A stretch of DNA of 64,000 bases from Saccharomycopsis crataegensis (GCF_037102585.1 NW_027043820.1:372001-436000); one strand, 5' to 3'; positions 1 to 11,300 are shown, counted from the stretch's first letter. Notes: generated from the letters alone by a model not told the origin. Numbers and translations are program-made.

Positions 1-457
1 TGTGTGAGTTTGGGTATTTGATAGCCAAATGGCCCAACAACTCACCGAGTAGCTGGTGCAACTGGGAATGAATAGTCAATTGGGCTTTTTGTTGTCCAGT
101 TGGGTTGTATAGGTTTATCAAAAATAATAGAGTTTTGCCATCATTCCAAGATATTACTAGATCAGTAAGGTATCCGGTTAGATGTGACTCAAGTTTATCG
201 GAAATGAAATTTTTTAGTATTACCGTGCCCATGGAGGGGATATTTCTCAATAGTATAGCCGCTCGAGGGTAAGGGGAATTATTTACATGAAAGGAATGTT
301 GATGGAAGTTTCGGATCAAAGCCTCACAGTCTTTCGGAAGTTCTTGAAAGAAAAGGATGTGCTGTTTGTTGTATTTGGAGAGGTGATGTTGGGAGGTGAA
401 ATGATATCTCTGAATATTTTGAGATATTAGATTGAAGGATTTCTTATGGGTAGTCAT
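1..457 (-). CDS. LINE-A ORF2, N-terminal endonuclease part (A1)
   Basis: First ~152 codons of a LINE ORF2, cut by the window edge. It matches the start of the 1183-residue ORF2 of A3. The visible part is the APE-like endonuclease N-terminus: the QNIQR box near residue 13 and the catalytic-type QEL glutamate box near residue 38. The start ATG (455-457) lies 2 nt after the ORF1 stop, as in A3. The endonuclease nicks target DNA for target-primed reverse transcription (family knowledge). Only a few substitutions from A3 are visible, so the copy is recent. Confidence 0.8.
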   Translation of the reverse strand, partial: MTTHKKSFNLISQNIQRYHFTSQHHLSKYNKQHILFFQELPKDCEALIRNFHQHSFHVNNSPYPRAAILLRNIPSMGTVILKNFISDKLESHLTGYLTDLVISWNDGKTLLFLINLYNPTGQQKAQLTIHSQLHQLLGELLGHLAIKYPNSH

Positions 458-459
458 GA

Positions 460-2283
460 TTAATTGGATTCATTTATGCTGATATCTGATATCAGCTCAT
501 CATCGTCATTATCATCATCATCATTCGGATTATCCAGGGAGTCAATTTCAATGTGATCACTCTGGTGATCATCTGGTTCATAATCTGAGTCATCATCGTC
601 ATTGCTTGAATAGTGTTCATCGAGGAAAGCCAGTAAATTTACCGGTTCTCCATCATGTTTGTCGGCTTTCAGGCTTCCCTTAGTCAGCCGTTCCAGGTCT
701 TGGTTGCTCTGGTGAACAGTTGTATTTTGAGATGTCCTCCGGGTCTTAGAACTCAGGTTATGAGAACTCTTGTTAGGAGTGGAGGAGGGTTCCTTGGCTG
801 GAGTTTTTGGCGCGAGAATTGGGGAGGTGTCATGTTGAGAATAGATGGTGTTGGATTTTGTGGTTGAATGGGATGAGACTGGGGATAATGGTTTTGGGGA
901 TGAATGTCTTGGTTGGGTAGGATTGGAACTGGTAAATGATGGGGATGTATTTGTGGATGATTTTTGGGGTTTCTCAGTCTTTTGAGATGGCTGGTTGGTG
1001 TTGTTCCCTTCAGCTTCCACGCCGGGTTCCGTAATATCCAATTCCGAAGTATCTCCAGCTAAGACATTGAATGGGTTTTGCCCAACCTGCTTATCTGGAA
1101 CTTGTCTTTGGGAACGGTCCTTTCTGTTTGGTTGTAGTTTTGAGTCTCTGTTCAAAATGGTTCTCTTCTTTCCAGTAACAACTTTGAAGGAGCTATTTGC
1201 TTCATGTGCAACATTTTGATTCAGGGATTCTTTTTGTGGGGTGATCTTGGTTTTCTTAGAATGACGTTTAATTGGGCATTCTGGCCCAATGTGGCCTGGT
1301 TTTTTACAGATGATACAGTTCCGCTCAGGACAAGAGAACTTGGTATGCTTCCTGGAACCACAGCTAGTACAGTGGAAACAATGGGTCAAGAGTTTGATTT
1401 TCAAAATCTTGGATGAGATAATTGGTAGTTCTGTATCTTTTTCCAAGTTTATCATACCATAGAATCTATTTCTTTGGAAGGGGTCAGATGTTATGCAAGC
1501 TTGCAAATCAACAAAATTAAAGGCATCGTATGGGATCTTATGTTGTTGGAAGTGGGACTCCAATATGTCGTTTAAAGCATCTCTGTTACTAGTTTGGACT
1601 TCGATTTCAATAAAATGACGTTCAACATATTCGTCAATCACAATTTTGGGTTTATAAGTTGTGGTTTCAGTGCTTATTTGTAAAAACTCATTGATATGAT
1701 TGATGAATGATATTTTTCTTTTTTTGAATTTGTCGTCTGGCAGAGGGAAATCAGGGAAAAAACTTCCAGGAATGACAATTTCATTTTCATCAGAGTTGAT
1801 ATAAATGACTTCCTGGGAATGTCTTAAATCATACTCCAATTTTGTTCTTTGATGACGTTCAGTTTCCTCGATGTTCCCAGATTCAAGGAGCTGTTGTTGT
1901 TGATTAGCTAGGTCCATCAAAGCGAATTTAATGAGAGCCAATTGGATTTCTGCGGAGCTTCCTTGCATCAATGGTTTTGGGATTTTGAAATGCAAATTAC
2001 CTTGGTTCAATTTGTAAATTTGTCTGAAGAGCTGTAATTTTTCATTGGTGGTAAGACCTGCAAGACGTTTCATTTCCATGTCAATCTTTGTTCTAGATTG
2101 TTGGCTAAAGTACTCAACAATGAACAAAGTATTATGATATTCCATCATTCTGTCTGGATCATCTGGACGGATTTTATACAGTGTAGATTGATAAATATGA
2201 TCATTATTGTTGTAGCATTCAATGAAGTGCTCCAACACTTCCCTGTAGTAGAACTTGAGGTCCTTGATGAGGAAAGGCCAGTA
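460..2283 (-). pseudogene. LINE-A ORF1, N-terminally deleted (A1)
   Basis: Nucleic-acid-binding ORF1 of LINE-A lacking its N-terminal ~0.7 kb compared with A3. The remaining frame is open to the stop at 460. Two CCHC zinc knuckles are visible: C-TS-C-GSRK-H-TKFS-C, then C-II-C-KKPG-H-IGPE-C. A Ser/Pro/Thr-rich linker follows, then a very acidic C-terminus (runs of D and E). ORF1 proteins of this type coat the LINE RNA. Without its natural start the frame can only open from lysines encoded by the neighbouring T-run, so I treat it as broken. Confidence 0.75.
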
Positions 2284-2350
2284 TGTTGGTTTTTTTTTTT
2301 TTAAAGACAAAATTCAATATATTAATTAATTATATAACTATATATCTCAT

Positions 2351-2413
2351 AAACTACTTAATGTAGTTTGAAAATTAAAGTGTTAAGGGAAAACCATTAA
2401 TGGTGAAAAACCC
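2351..2413 (-). promoter_or_regulatory. LINE-B 3' UTR hairpins
   Basis: Two stem-loops lie in the LINE-B 3' UTR. At 2351-2369 the arms are AAACTAC and GTAGTTT; the 5-nt loop differs in B2 and B4 while the arms do not. At 2393-2404 is the palindrome ACCATTAATGGT, flanked by AGGG and CCCT. LINE-C has the counterpart ACCATAT-ATATGGT with the same flanks. Loops change while stems are kept, which suggests RNA structure recognised by the ORF2 protein. That role is inference. Confidence 0.5.
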
Positions 2414-2535
2414 TATTATTGAGAAAAAATGTTTTTATGCGTTTTTAAGGTTTTTAATTGTTGTTTTTTTTTTGATTTTATTTTTTTTTTTGATTTTATT
2501 TTCTTGTTTTTCCCCACCTATTTTTTCTTCTCCGC

Positions 2536-5500
2536 TTAAAAGATATTGCTTTCAAGCAAGAAGATCATTGAATCAACGGCCATATGACAATTGAAATGCC
2601 TTTTGGATTTCAATCTTGATAATTTTCGTTGGAAACCTAGATATCTATCGATCATTCTGGTTTCGTTCATGTTGGTGGCAGGGGTAATGATTGTTTGCCA
2701 GGTTAATGGGATATTCAAGTCAATTTTTTTCCAAAGTTTCTGGGCCAATGGACATTCAATAAGATGGTGCTTCATGATTTCAAATTGGATTTCCTTTGGG
2801 GCATATTGGGGTTCATCATATCTGGTTAATTTTTTGCTGCAATAGTCACAATGATTATTTACGTAATTGTGATTTTCAATGCCCAAATGAAAGATGTGAA
2901 TATTTTGATATTTCCCCGGGAAATGTTGGTTGAATTTTTTGAGGTTATGCCAAAAGTTATCAACTTGTTTCTGATTCACCCCAGTAATATCCATGAGTGT
3001 TTTTGACATCTTGTCCACATCTTGTTTTTCCCGTTGTTTTTTACTTCCTTTAGTATGGTCAAAATCCTTAATTCTAATTGGAATGTGTTGTTGATATTTT
3101 TCAGGAATCCCTTTTTCAATTGAATTTTTCAAATCTTCAATTCCAATCTTCATTGGCTTCAACCTGATTGTACGTTTCTTTATACCAAGAACTTTTCTGA
3201 AATCCCAGTACGCTGTCCTTTCAGCATCTGAGAATGTGCTGCTATTCATAACTTCTAAGGAAATTGAATCATTGGTATTCTCAATGTCATCCGCTAGTTC
3301 AAGTAATACCACCCACCAATAATGAGTTTTGATATATTCATCCTTTGGTGATTTTGTTGGTGATGTTTTTTGAATGATGTTATTGATACTTGATTGGATT
3401 TTAAAACGTAATATCTGGTTATATTTAGTGTGACTATCCAAAAACAAATCCTGGAAAATTTTGGCTCTTCGGTGTTGGAGTTGAGACTTTAAATCAATCA
3501 TTGAGAAACCGCCTTTGTTGTTGTGTGTCTTGAGTGTATCCAAAGAAATAGGTGTATCTTGCTTGACCAATAACTTAATCGATGTGTCAATTTGATTCAA
3601 CTGATTGGGTAACAAAGGTTGGTGTAGTTCTTTGTAATAGAACTTGGATGCAATATATGTGTTGAATGCTTCTATTTTTGATTGAATCAGCAAGCTGGTC
3701 ATGTTTGATAACTTGTACTTGATATGGAGGTCACGCTGCAATGTTTCCGGCCAAAATGTCACTGATGGTCCAATAGTTATCCCCAAATATGTCAATTGAA
3801 AGTTTTCATCAGCAATCTCAAATGGGAATGGTGTCAAAAATGGATAATTATCAGTTGGTATGATTAGTTGGGATTTCTTTTCATTGAGTTTGCTGCCACT
3901 GAATTTTTCAAATAGTCTAATACATTTCATTGTTTTGGAATAATCTCTTTTATCTTTGAGGAAAACTGTGATATCATCAGCAAAAGCAAGATAATGTTGA
4001 CTGCTATATGCTTCAGGTATCAAATCTCCTTGGTAACTATGGCCTCTGGTATTCTGTTTGATAGATCGTAGTAAAGGTTCTACTGCTAAGGCAAATAATG
4101 AAGGGGAAAACGGATTACCTTGGAGGGTACCATTTTTTAAATTGAATAATGGGCCGGTCATGTTGTTGATGTATAAGGATCCCGTTGTCTGCTTGAGGAT
4201 GTTGATGATTAACTTGGCTAATTTTTTTCCAAAATTTAAATGGGACAATAGTTGTTCCATATATTCGTGAGATATCCTATCGAACGCTTTCTCCAAATCC
4301 ACAATTAGTATCAGCTTTTGTGGATTTGGTATTATATGCGTTTTATCTTTTGGATGAATTAGACTATCTAACATTTCTCTGAAAATGGTGATGTTGGAGA
4401 ACGATGACCGGCCTGGAATAAAACCAGCTTGATCTTCCCCTATGATATCAGGCAAGTGCTTCAACAACCTATTATTAATTATTGTGGATAATAATCGAAG
4501 ATTAGTGTTGATAAGGGCTATCGGCCTATAGTTTCCAATGTTTTCTTTTGACTTTCCAGGCTTTGGTATGATGTTAAAGAGTATAGTTCGGTAGTGGAAT
4601 GGTAAATTTCCTTCAGTTAGAATGTGGTTAAATTCTTGAAGAAGGATGTGTTTGATTTGGGGAAATAATTCCTTATAAAATTTGTATGGGATTCCATCTA
4701 TGCCCGGTGTGGACTTCAAATTTGCCGAATCAATTGCCAGTTTGAGTTCTTCCATTGTTATGGAGGAATCCATTTTTCTCTTCTCTTCAGGAGATATTCC
4801 TTGGGTTGGAATCATGTCCTGAAGATATTTATGTATTTTTTTTGTGTCCTTTGTTCCTCTGGTTCCATCAAACAAGTCCATATAATATTCAGTTGCTATT
4901 TTCATTATCTCTTCATGAGATTGAACTAGTGTCCCTTCTACATCTTTTAGCTGTTTTATTGGGCGTTGTTCTTGATATTGGTGGAAAACTTGGTTAATAT
5001 GTTGATAATATTCCGTCACTTTATCAAGTTCAGGCACTTTCACTTTTTTCAACATGTGTTTGAGTTTTTCTGCTTTGCATTTAATATCAATTATTAATTC
5101 ATCGGTTCCTTGGATATCTTCATTTATAGATTGGTGCCTGAGAACATTAATGATTCTGTCGGTCAATCTATATCTCTTCATATTATAGTAAGCCTTGGAT
5201 GAAGTTAAAGTCAACTCCACTGTAACTGAATCATGTGTGGATCTTTTCCCAAAATGATTTGTTTGTGTCATATTCCATTTGTTTTCTTTGTTTTTAAGAA
5301 GCTCCCAGTGATATAGAACCTATCCAATCTCCGGCTTTTCCCTAATTCTGATGCTTTATTAGTGAATGTTTTCTTGATGTTATGTTTGATTGAATTGAAT
5401 GAGTCCTTCAAGTTCAACAAAGTAATGAGATTAGTTAAGGATTCAGCAACTGAGTCTTCACGGCTTCTATAATTTAGGGAGTCCGAACGATCAATAAAAT

Positions 5501-5951
5501 TATTAAAATCACCAGCTAACATGATGTTGATTGTCTTTCCTGGGAATCTAGTTTGAAGATTCTGATGTTGGGCAAGTAAACTGAGTTTGAGCTGATCATG
5601 GATCTGATTTTGCTTTTGGTATTGATTTGGATTATACAAGTTTATAATCCAGAGTGCTTGGTTATTTTCTAATTCAATTAAGACATCCGTGATGTGTTTT
5701 TGGAGTTCATGTTGGACAGTAATACCTGCTAATTTGGATCCTAACACTGGAATAGAATCATCAACAATTATTGCTGTTCTGGAACAGGTTGAATTATAGT
5801 ATATGACTTTGTTATCGAACTGAAACGAAAAGTCTTCTGATAGATTTAGTTCTTGGAGCAAAGACACATTGGATTTTTGGGTGAAACTTATTACCAACTG
5901 GTCGCTGATACGACTCCGTTGTATATTTTGAGTATTGATTTTAATAATCAT
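2536..5951 (-). pseudogene. LINE-B ORF2 with one frameshift (B1)
   Basis: Endonuclease/reverse transcriptase ORF2. The N-terminal part (5951 down to about 5270) shows QNIQR, LQELN, AGDFNN and RRLDRFYI boxes of an APE-like endonuclease. The downstream part shows RT motifs NYRPIALINT, LEKAFDRISH and FADD, with a C-terminal zinc motif (CDYC ... HHLIEC). The two parts are in different frames. B2 has one extra T in the homopolymer at about 5286-5296, so B1 has lost one base there. The start ATG follows the ORF1 stop by 5 nt. Confidence 0.88.
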
Positions 5952-5956
5952 TATGT

Positions 5957-6155
5957 TTATTCATTGGAATTTTGATTTGTCTGTTTGTTTCTGGTTGCAT
6001 CAGCTTCCAGAGTTGACAAATCATCATTGGTTGGTGTTAATTCTGTTTTCTCATGTACTGGAATTTCATCACCCAGTAGCATTTCATCCTCCTCATATTC
6101 TTCTGAATCCTCATATTCGTCTTTTGCATCATAGATGTATTCTCCATCATTTTCA
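5957..6155 (-). CDS. LINE-B ORF1 C-terminal fragment (B1)
   Basis: The last ~66 codons of ORF1, matching the acidic C-terminus of the B2 ORF1 (DEYEDSEEYEEDE-like stretch). It is cut where the insertion was 5' truncated. Too little is left to act as a protein. Its value is that it places the ORF1 stop 5 nt before the ORF2 start. Confidence 0.7.
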
Positions 6156-6157
6156 TG

Positions 6158-6198
6158 GGACTCGGACTCAACCTAACCATGATCCCATAATATAAAAA
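6158..6198 (-). repeat. Inverted fragment of a G1/G3-type gypsy LTR start
   Basis: About 40 bp matching, in reverse, the first bases of the gypsy LTR (the end ...CATGATCCCATAATATA is the complement of the LTR start). It lies between the LINE B1 5' end and the G1 target duplication CAACT at 6199-6203. It is probably a relic of an older insertion at the same tRNA-proximal site. Confidence 0.6.
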
Positions 6199-6203
6199 CA
6201 ACT

Positions 6204-6532
6204 TGTTATATTATTGGATCATGGTTGGGTTGAGTCCTGGTTACCAACGGTATGGTACCATACGAAACCATGATCTGCATTACCTCATCGAGGTATCACC
6301 TTATGTCCCACCGCTTATCTCTTATCCTTGTCGTATCGCCTTATGTTTAGCCTTTTATTCCCAGAACGGGTCCAACACCCCATTATTAGTTTCAATCATT
6401 TTATTTATTTAAGGATTCAACATTCCTCTTATTTTCACCTTTATTTAGTTTAGAAAAAGGATCATCTTTGTGATCACCTAATTTGAATCTTCTTGGTCGA
6501 GAACAATCATCGACAAGAAGCAGATTGTAACA
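6204..6532 (+). repeat. G1 5' LTR (329 bp)
   Basis: Starts TGTTATATTATTGG and ends GATTGTAACA, so it has the TG...CA termini of an LTR. It is flanked upstream by CAACT (6199-6203). The first ~288 bp recur at 22505-22792. The last ~70 bp differ completely from the corresponding part of the G3 LTR. Confidence 0.9.
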
Positions 6533-7959
6533 TTTGGTAGCACCACTAGGTTTAAAATGAATAACGCGGAACGCGAAAAGTTGTTGTTGAACAACATGCC
6601 GGTCTACGACGGATCCGACGACCTATCATTGATTCTCTCTTGGATGGATCACTTTAAGATTATTATGCCCAAACTATCCGGATCCCGAGAGGAAAAACTC
6701 CTTTTGATTTCGGTGAAACTCCGGGGGGATGCGATGACCTGGTATGCGAAGTTTTTAGCCACGGCTGATGAAAAGTCAACCGACTCCGATCTCAGTGACA
6801 TGCTCACCAGTTTCAGAGCCTACTTTTTACCTGCAAACTTCCAGCAGATGCTTCTCAATCAACTCGCAGAATTGTCACAAACCACGTCCGTCAACGCCTA
6901 CAATCGGAGCTTCGACCGTTTGGTTAATCAATTAGACAACCCAAACCCCGCCCATCTCTTGGCCACCTACATACAGGGGCTCAAGAGAGACATGAGAATT
7001 CATGTTGTCGCTAAGGAGCCCCGCGGTTTTATAGAGGCACAACGTTATGCTGACATCCTCGATATGGCTTCTTTCGGCGCGCCCTTGGCGATGAAGGTTT
7101 TTGCTGGTACTCGGACCCAACCATCATACCGATCAAGCATGAGGGAGACCCCTCCGAAGAGGACCCGTATCAACGCATTGCCTCAATCTCAAGGACCTAG
7201 GGGTCCAAGAGGCCCAAGAAGGGTTTTGCGCTGCTACTTATGTCAGGAGGAAGGACACATGGTCCATCAGTGCTCAAAACTTCGTGATGCTCAAGCCGCC
7301 ATTAAATCCGCAGACTTAAGGGACGAAGAACCTTTCCAAGATATTGCCATGGTTGAAGGGCCAAAAAACTGGTAAGCCGACACAACCCAGAGCCCGTTGT
7401 GTTGGCTAGTATTACCACTACTGCTGACCCTCTCAACCTACCCCTCATTACTATGAATGTTAAGGTAGGTTCAATCAATGTAACCGCCCTATTAGACTGT
7501 GGCGCAACTGCTAATTACATTAAAAAGAGCACCATGGAAAAGTTAGGACTACAAGAAATTCCGTTAAAGAGAAGTCGTCGGGTGTTTGACGCCTTTGGGA
7601 AGCCACATGAACGGTTGGCTTATTGGTCCAATGTTGACATGTGTATATCACGCAATACATGTCAGATCGATTACAACTTCAGAGGGTTCGTCACCCAGAA
7701 CGTAGACCAGGAAGTCATTTTAGGACTCCCTTTTTTCATACAATTTTATCAGGAATTGTTACCATTGTTTCAAGAAATTAAAGAGAACAAAAATCAAACC
7801 AATAAATAACCTGCTTACTCTAAATCTCCTATCAGCTGAGGAGACTAACCGGCTCTTAAGGAGTAAGTCAACTGATTGTTATTTGGCTTTGGTCAAAATG
7901 GTCGCGGATGACCACGTGTTGAGTTGACAATCCAAAGTCATATATTGGGTTTTGTACAG

Positions 7960-8044
7960 ATGGCTCAACGGTTAACACGGGTATCAATGTGTTGAATAGA
8001 TCCTGGGTTCGAGTCTCGGATAAGACGGTTTATTTACCATGGCT
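7960..8044 (+). other. tRNA-like module in the copia family-1 LTR
   Basis: Between two ATGGCT direct repeats (7960-7965 and 8039-8044) lies a segment with an A-box-like TGGCTCAACGG and, about 45 bp later, a B-box-like GGTTCGAGTCT (consensus GGTTCGANTCC). The T-arm can pair with two G-T wobbles, but the acceptor stem is poor. It is a tRNA-derived relic or a Pol III promoter-like module, not a working tRNA gene. The degenerate LTR at 63421 lacks exactly this 79-bp interval. It is present in every full-length family-1 LTR here. Confidence 0.55.
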
Positions 8045-8166
8045 GAGCAATATATAATCTGCATGTGATTATGACTCAGCCTAATAATTAGTCATTGTGC
8101 ATATGATTAATCATCTAGAATGTTCTAGATGGATGTATGATTACAAATCATATATATTGGTCTTAT

Positions 8167-8190
8167 TATAAATATGGGGCCTCTCCCCAT
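8167..8190 (+). promoter_or_regulatory. Copia family-1 LTR TATA box and downstream hairpin
   Basis: TATAAATA at 8167-8174 overlaps the start of an inverted repeat, ATGGGG (8174-8179) and CCCCAT (8185-8190). The diverged family-2 LTR keeps the same layout, TATAAATATGGG followed by CCCCAT, near 51468. This conservation suggests a core promoter with a structured 5' RNA end. The transcription start is not visible. Confidence 0.45.
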
Positions 8191-8314
8191 AGTTTGAGTT
8201 TATATTTTGTTATTTAAATAGTTAGTTAGTTAAGAAGAATAAGAATAATAACAAGGATAGTTTGATAGTATTTGTTATTGGTAATGACTACTGTAACTAG
8301 GGTTACAAAACTTC

Positions 8315-8328
8315 AACAGGTTATGAGT
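8315..8328 (+). other. Copia family-1 primer-binding site (half-tRNA type)
   Basis: Directly at the LTR/internal junction is AACAGGTTATGAG. Its GGTTATGAG part is complementary to the anticodon-loop region (CUCAUAACC) of eukaryotic initiator tRNA-Met. Ty5 and Drosophila copia are known to prime from this internal tRNA site. The same motif follows the LTRs at 14355 and 51615. Confidence 0.6.
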
Positions 8329-11300
8329 TCAAATGCTCTTACTTCGTTTGCTGCTGATGAAAAGTTGAAAGGTTCATCAAACTTCTATGATTGGTTCACA
8401 TTGATCAGTGTCAAGATGAAGATGAAAGGTCTTGGGTTATATGCTTATTTGATCAATGGAGAGACCGGAACTGACGGTCTGGAAGACTCAAACGAAGTTG
8501 CTCAATTGGTTGCTACTATGGATGAAATTATCTCTACGGTTGTCTTTAACAGTATCACTGGCGCTGCTTTGACTAAGGCCTCGGAATTCGATGGTACCGG
8601 CAGAAACTTGTTTATGTTTCTCAAGGAGGCCTATGGTACTTTGACTGTTACCAATGCTGTGGGTATTATTTGTGATTTAATGGACAACAAATGGTTGAAA
8701 ACTAAAGAAGGAAAAGTGGAACACTTTATTGATGCTTTTAATCATTTCAAGAACACTGTTGGTAAATTGGACGGAAGCACTGTGCTTTGTGCATTGTTCT
8801 TGGGTTTGGGCCAGAAGGCTGGTTTCGGTAATAGCCTCTCTAGAGAAGTTATGACAGCCTACGAGTCCAGAAATGGCAGAACTATTGGTAATGTTGACCT
8901 CGGTCTTGTTCAGGATTTAACAAGAGAGATCATTGGAGATAAAAGTATTGCGTCAACTAGTATTGAGAGTCCGGAACCGGTTTTCGCCACCAAGAAGTAA
9001 TACAAGTGCTTCAATTGTGGGAAGCCTGGACATTTCAGAAGAGATTGCAAGGCTCCTAAGAGAGAGAAATTAATTGGCGATGGTAGGAATCCGTCACCAT
9101 CGTGGTATGCATTTATGGGAATGCATGGTAACAACTCCAGGGTGTATTTTGATTCAGGTGCCTCGCAACATATCTTAAACAATAAGAGCTTGTTCAAGAC
9201 GATCAGACCGTTTGGAGGAGAGATCTCCGGGATTGATGGCGGTGGTGTTGCTGTTGCAGGTATTGGGTCTGCGGAGTTCAAATTACGTGATAATACCAAT
9301 ATTGAAATCAAAGATGCTTATTATGTTCCAGACTCAAAAGCCAACTTGATTTCAGTTTCCAAGGCTACTCTGAATGGTGCGAAATTATTGTTTGAAGGAA
9401 ACAAAGTGAAAATGTATCCGGAAATGAAGGTTATTGGTACCAAGGATCCTCTGATGAATGGGCTTTACAGATTATCTACTGATGCTAATGGTGTTGCTTT
9501 TAACAGTATTGATAAGGGTGGTCTCTGGCACCAAAGACTCGGACACCCAAGTGCTAATATTTTACAGAAAGCTAACAAAATGTTTAAGCTTGTTAAAGGG
9601 AAAATCTTGGGTGACAATGCTGTTATTCGATGCGACTGTTGCCTTGCTGCTAAAGGAACAGTCCAAAAACCAAAGTTGGGTCATGGTTCTAAACCTAAGA
9701 GACCATTGGAATTGTTGCATATGGATGTTTGTGGTCCTTTTAGCTATGGCTCGATTGATTCGAGTGCCTACTTTCTTACGATAGTAGATGGATATGCCAA
9801 GTATGTGGAAACTCGATGCTTAACTCAAAAGTCCGAGTGCACGGCTCAGATTATTGACTTCATAAACTACTCTGAGACAATGTTCAAGTCACAAGGAAAA
9901 GACTTTAGAGTTGGAACCATAAGAACTGATAATGGTGGAGAATTCATTACAGGCCAATTGCACGCGTTCTTGCGACGAAAAGGAATTGCTCATGAGTTGA
10001 CGGTGCCACACCATAGTTATCAGAATGGTGTTGCTGAAAGAATGAATCGGACCATTCAAGATAAAACAAGATCTTTGATGATTGGGGCATCCATGCCTGC
10101 GCAATTTTGGCCAGAGGCAGTTCGTACTGCTGCTTATTTGACCAACAGAACACCATCCCGAGTGATTGGTTTTCAGACTCCGTATCGTCGTTGGTTTGGT
10201 TATAATCCAGGACTTGATCATCTTCGTTGTTTTGGTTGTATTGGATATGTTGTTGTTCCCCATAAATTGAGATATGGGAAACTTGGTGCTACTTCGAAAA
10301 TGTGTGTTATGCTTGGGTATGATAGAAATCGGTGTGCTTATAGGATGTTTGATCCCGAAGCAAATAGAGTTGTTACGGCTGCCCAAGTGAACTTCGATGA
10401 GTCAAGATATTATTTTCAAGATGGAAAGAAGTCCTCCACTGTTGCACCAGAAGAAAGGATTGGAATTTCTGGCGGAGGAGGGGGAGGTATCATTGGTGGA
10501 ATATCTGCTGCTCCAATTATTATGAATGATGATTTGGTTGATATTGATGTTGGTAGTAGAAATGGCTCTGCATACCATGATGATGAAACTACGTCCCAAA
10601 TCTCAGTTGATGATGCAAGCATGGTATCTGAAAGTGATGCACCTGATAAAGACATTGAAATGTCCATTGTGGAAACCAAGGAGTATGGGGACGGAGAATT
10701 GATTCCCTCAAAAGTTTATGATGATGCTTTTCAGTTGGTTACTGCTACGAAAAGAAAAAGATCATCAGGTTCTAGAGTCAAGGAAAGCAGGGGTATAATT
10801 AAGAGAAACCCATTTGGTATTTTGGCTGAAATAGAAGAACAGCCTGACACATTCAGCTCAGATTCAGAGAGGGAAAGTGTTACTGAGAAACCACAAAGAA
10901 AGAAGTTCAGGAATACAAGAAATTCAGAAGAGTTGACTTCGTTTGTTCCAAATGGCAGTAGCAATGATGACTTGGTGGTTTCGAAAATTGAGCCTCATAT
11001 TGAAGAGCCAAGTGATTGTGATGAAGAATCAGAACTGAATGATGATACCAAAAGCAAGTTGTTAGAATACAAACCTGTGAATTACGTTGCTACATGCTTC
11101 ATGGCTGGTGAAGCTGACGCTATATCTGGAGGAACTGATGTTCCTGGAAACTACAAGGAAGCTATGAAGAGCGATGAAAGAGTGGAATGGAAGCGCGCTT
11201 GTGACGAAGAAATAGCTGCTCACAAGGAGAATTCCACTTATGAATTGGTCGAGTTGCCGAAAGGAAGAAAGCCAATTACATGTCGTTGGGTCTTTGCAAA

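Larger units (their letters stand above)
1..2290 (-). mobile_element. LINE-A copy A1 (partial, runs off window start)
   Basis: L1-type non-LTR retrotransposon on the minus strand, nearly identical to the longer copy A3 at 56617-62963. The window edge cuts it inside the endonuclease part of ORF2. At its 5' end, sequence matching A3 stops at about 2283 in ORF1. The next bases (2284-2289, ATGTTGG with its flank) match the extreme 5' end of A3, next to its ORF1 start. About 0.7 kb of ORF1 is therefore missing internally, rather than this being a simple 5' truncation. It abuts the poly(T) (reverse poly(A)) of LINE B1. Confidence 0.85.
2290..6156 (-). mobile_element. LINE-B copy B1 (5' truncated in ORF1)
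   Basis: L1-type LINE on the minus strand. Its poly(A) appears as a T-run at ~2290-2303, followed by a 3' UTR, a complete-length ORF2 with one frameshift, and the last ~66 codons of ORF1. Sequence homologous to B2 ends at about 6156, inside a short inverted gypsy LTR fragment. It is nearly identical to B2 (22983-29135), so the family was active recently. Confidence 0.88.
7917..8318 (+). repeat. Copia family-1 LTR (402 bp), first of five full copies
   Basis: TG...CA termini (TGTTGAGTTGAC ... CTTCAACA). Copies of 402 bp recur at 12680-13081, 13954-14355 and 17901-18302, and one of 398 bp at 19175-19572. Visible parts: a tRNA-like module (7960-8040), the inverted repeat CATCTAGAA-TG-TTCTAGATG near 8112, TATAAATA (8167-8174), and a hairpin ATGGGG...CCCCAT right after it. 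The gag frame opens inside the LTR, as in Ty1 and Ty5. Confidence 0.92.

Noticed and set aside
2283-2290. Spliced-out intron in LINE A1
   Set aside because: The missing segment in A3 does not begin with GT or end with AG at the junctions.
7960-8035. A functional tRNA gene in the copia LTR
   Set aside because: A and B boxes are present, but the acceptor stem does not pair and no anticodon arm can be defended.
9889-10386. Antisense reading frames across the copia, gypsy and LINE genes as separate proteins
   Set aside because: They mirror real genes on the other strand, have skewed composition and no motifs, and recur only because the elements are repeated.
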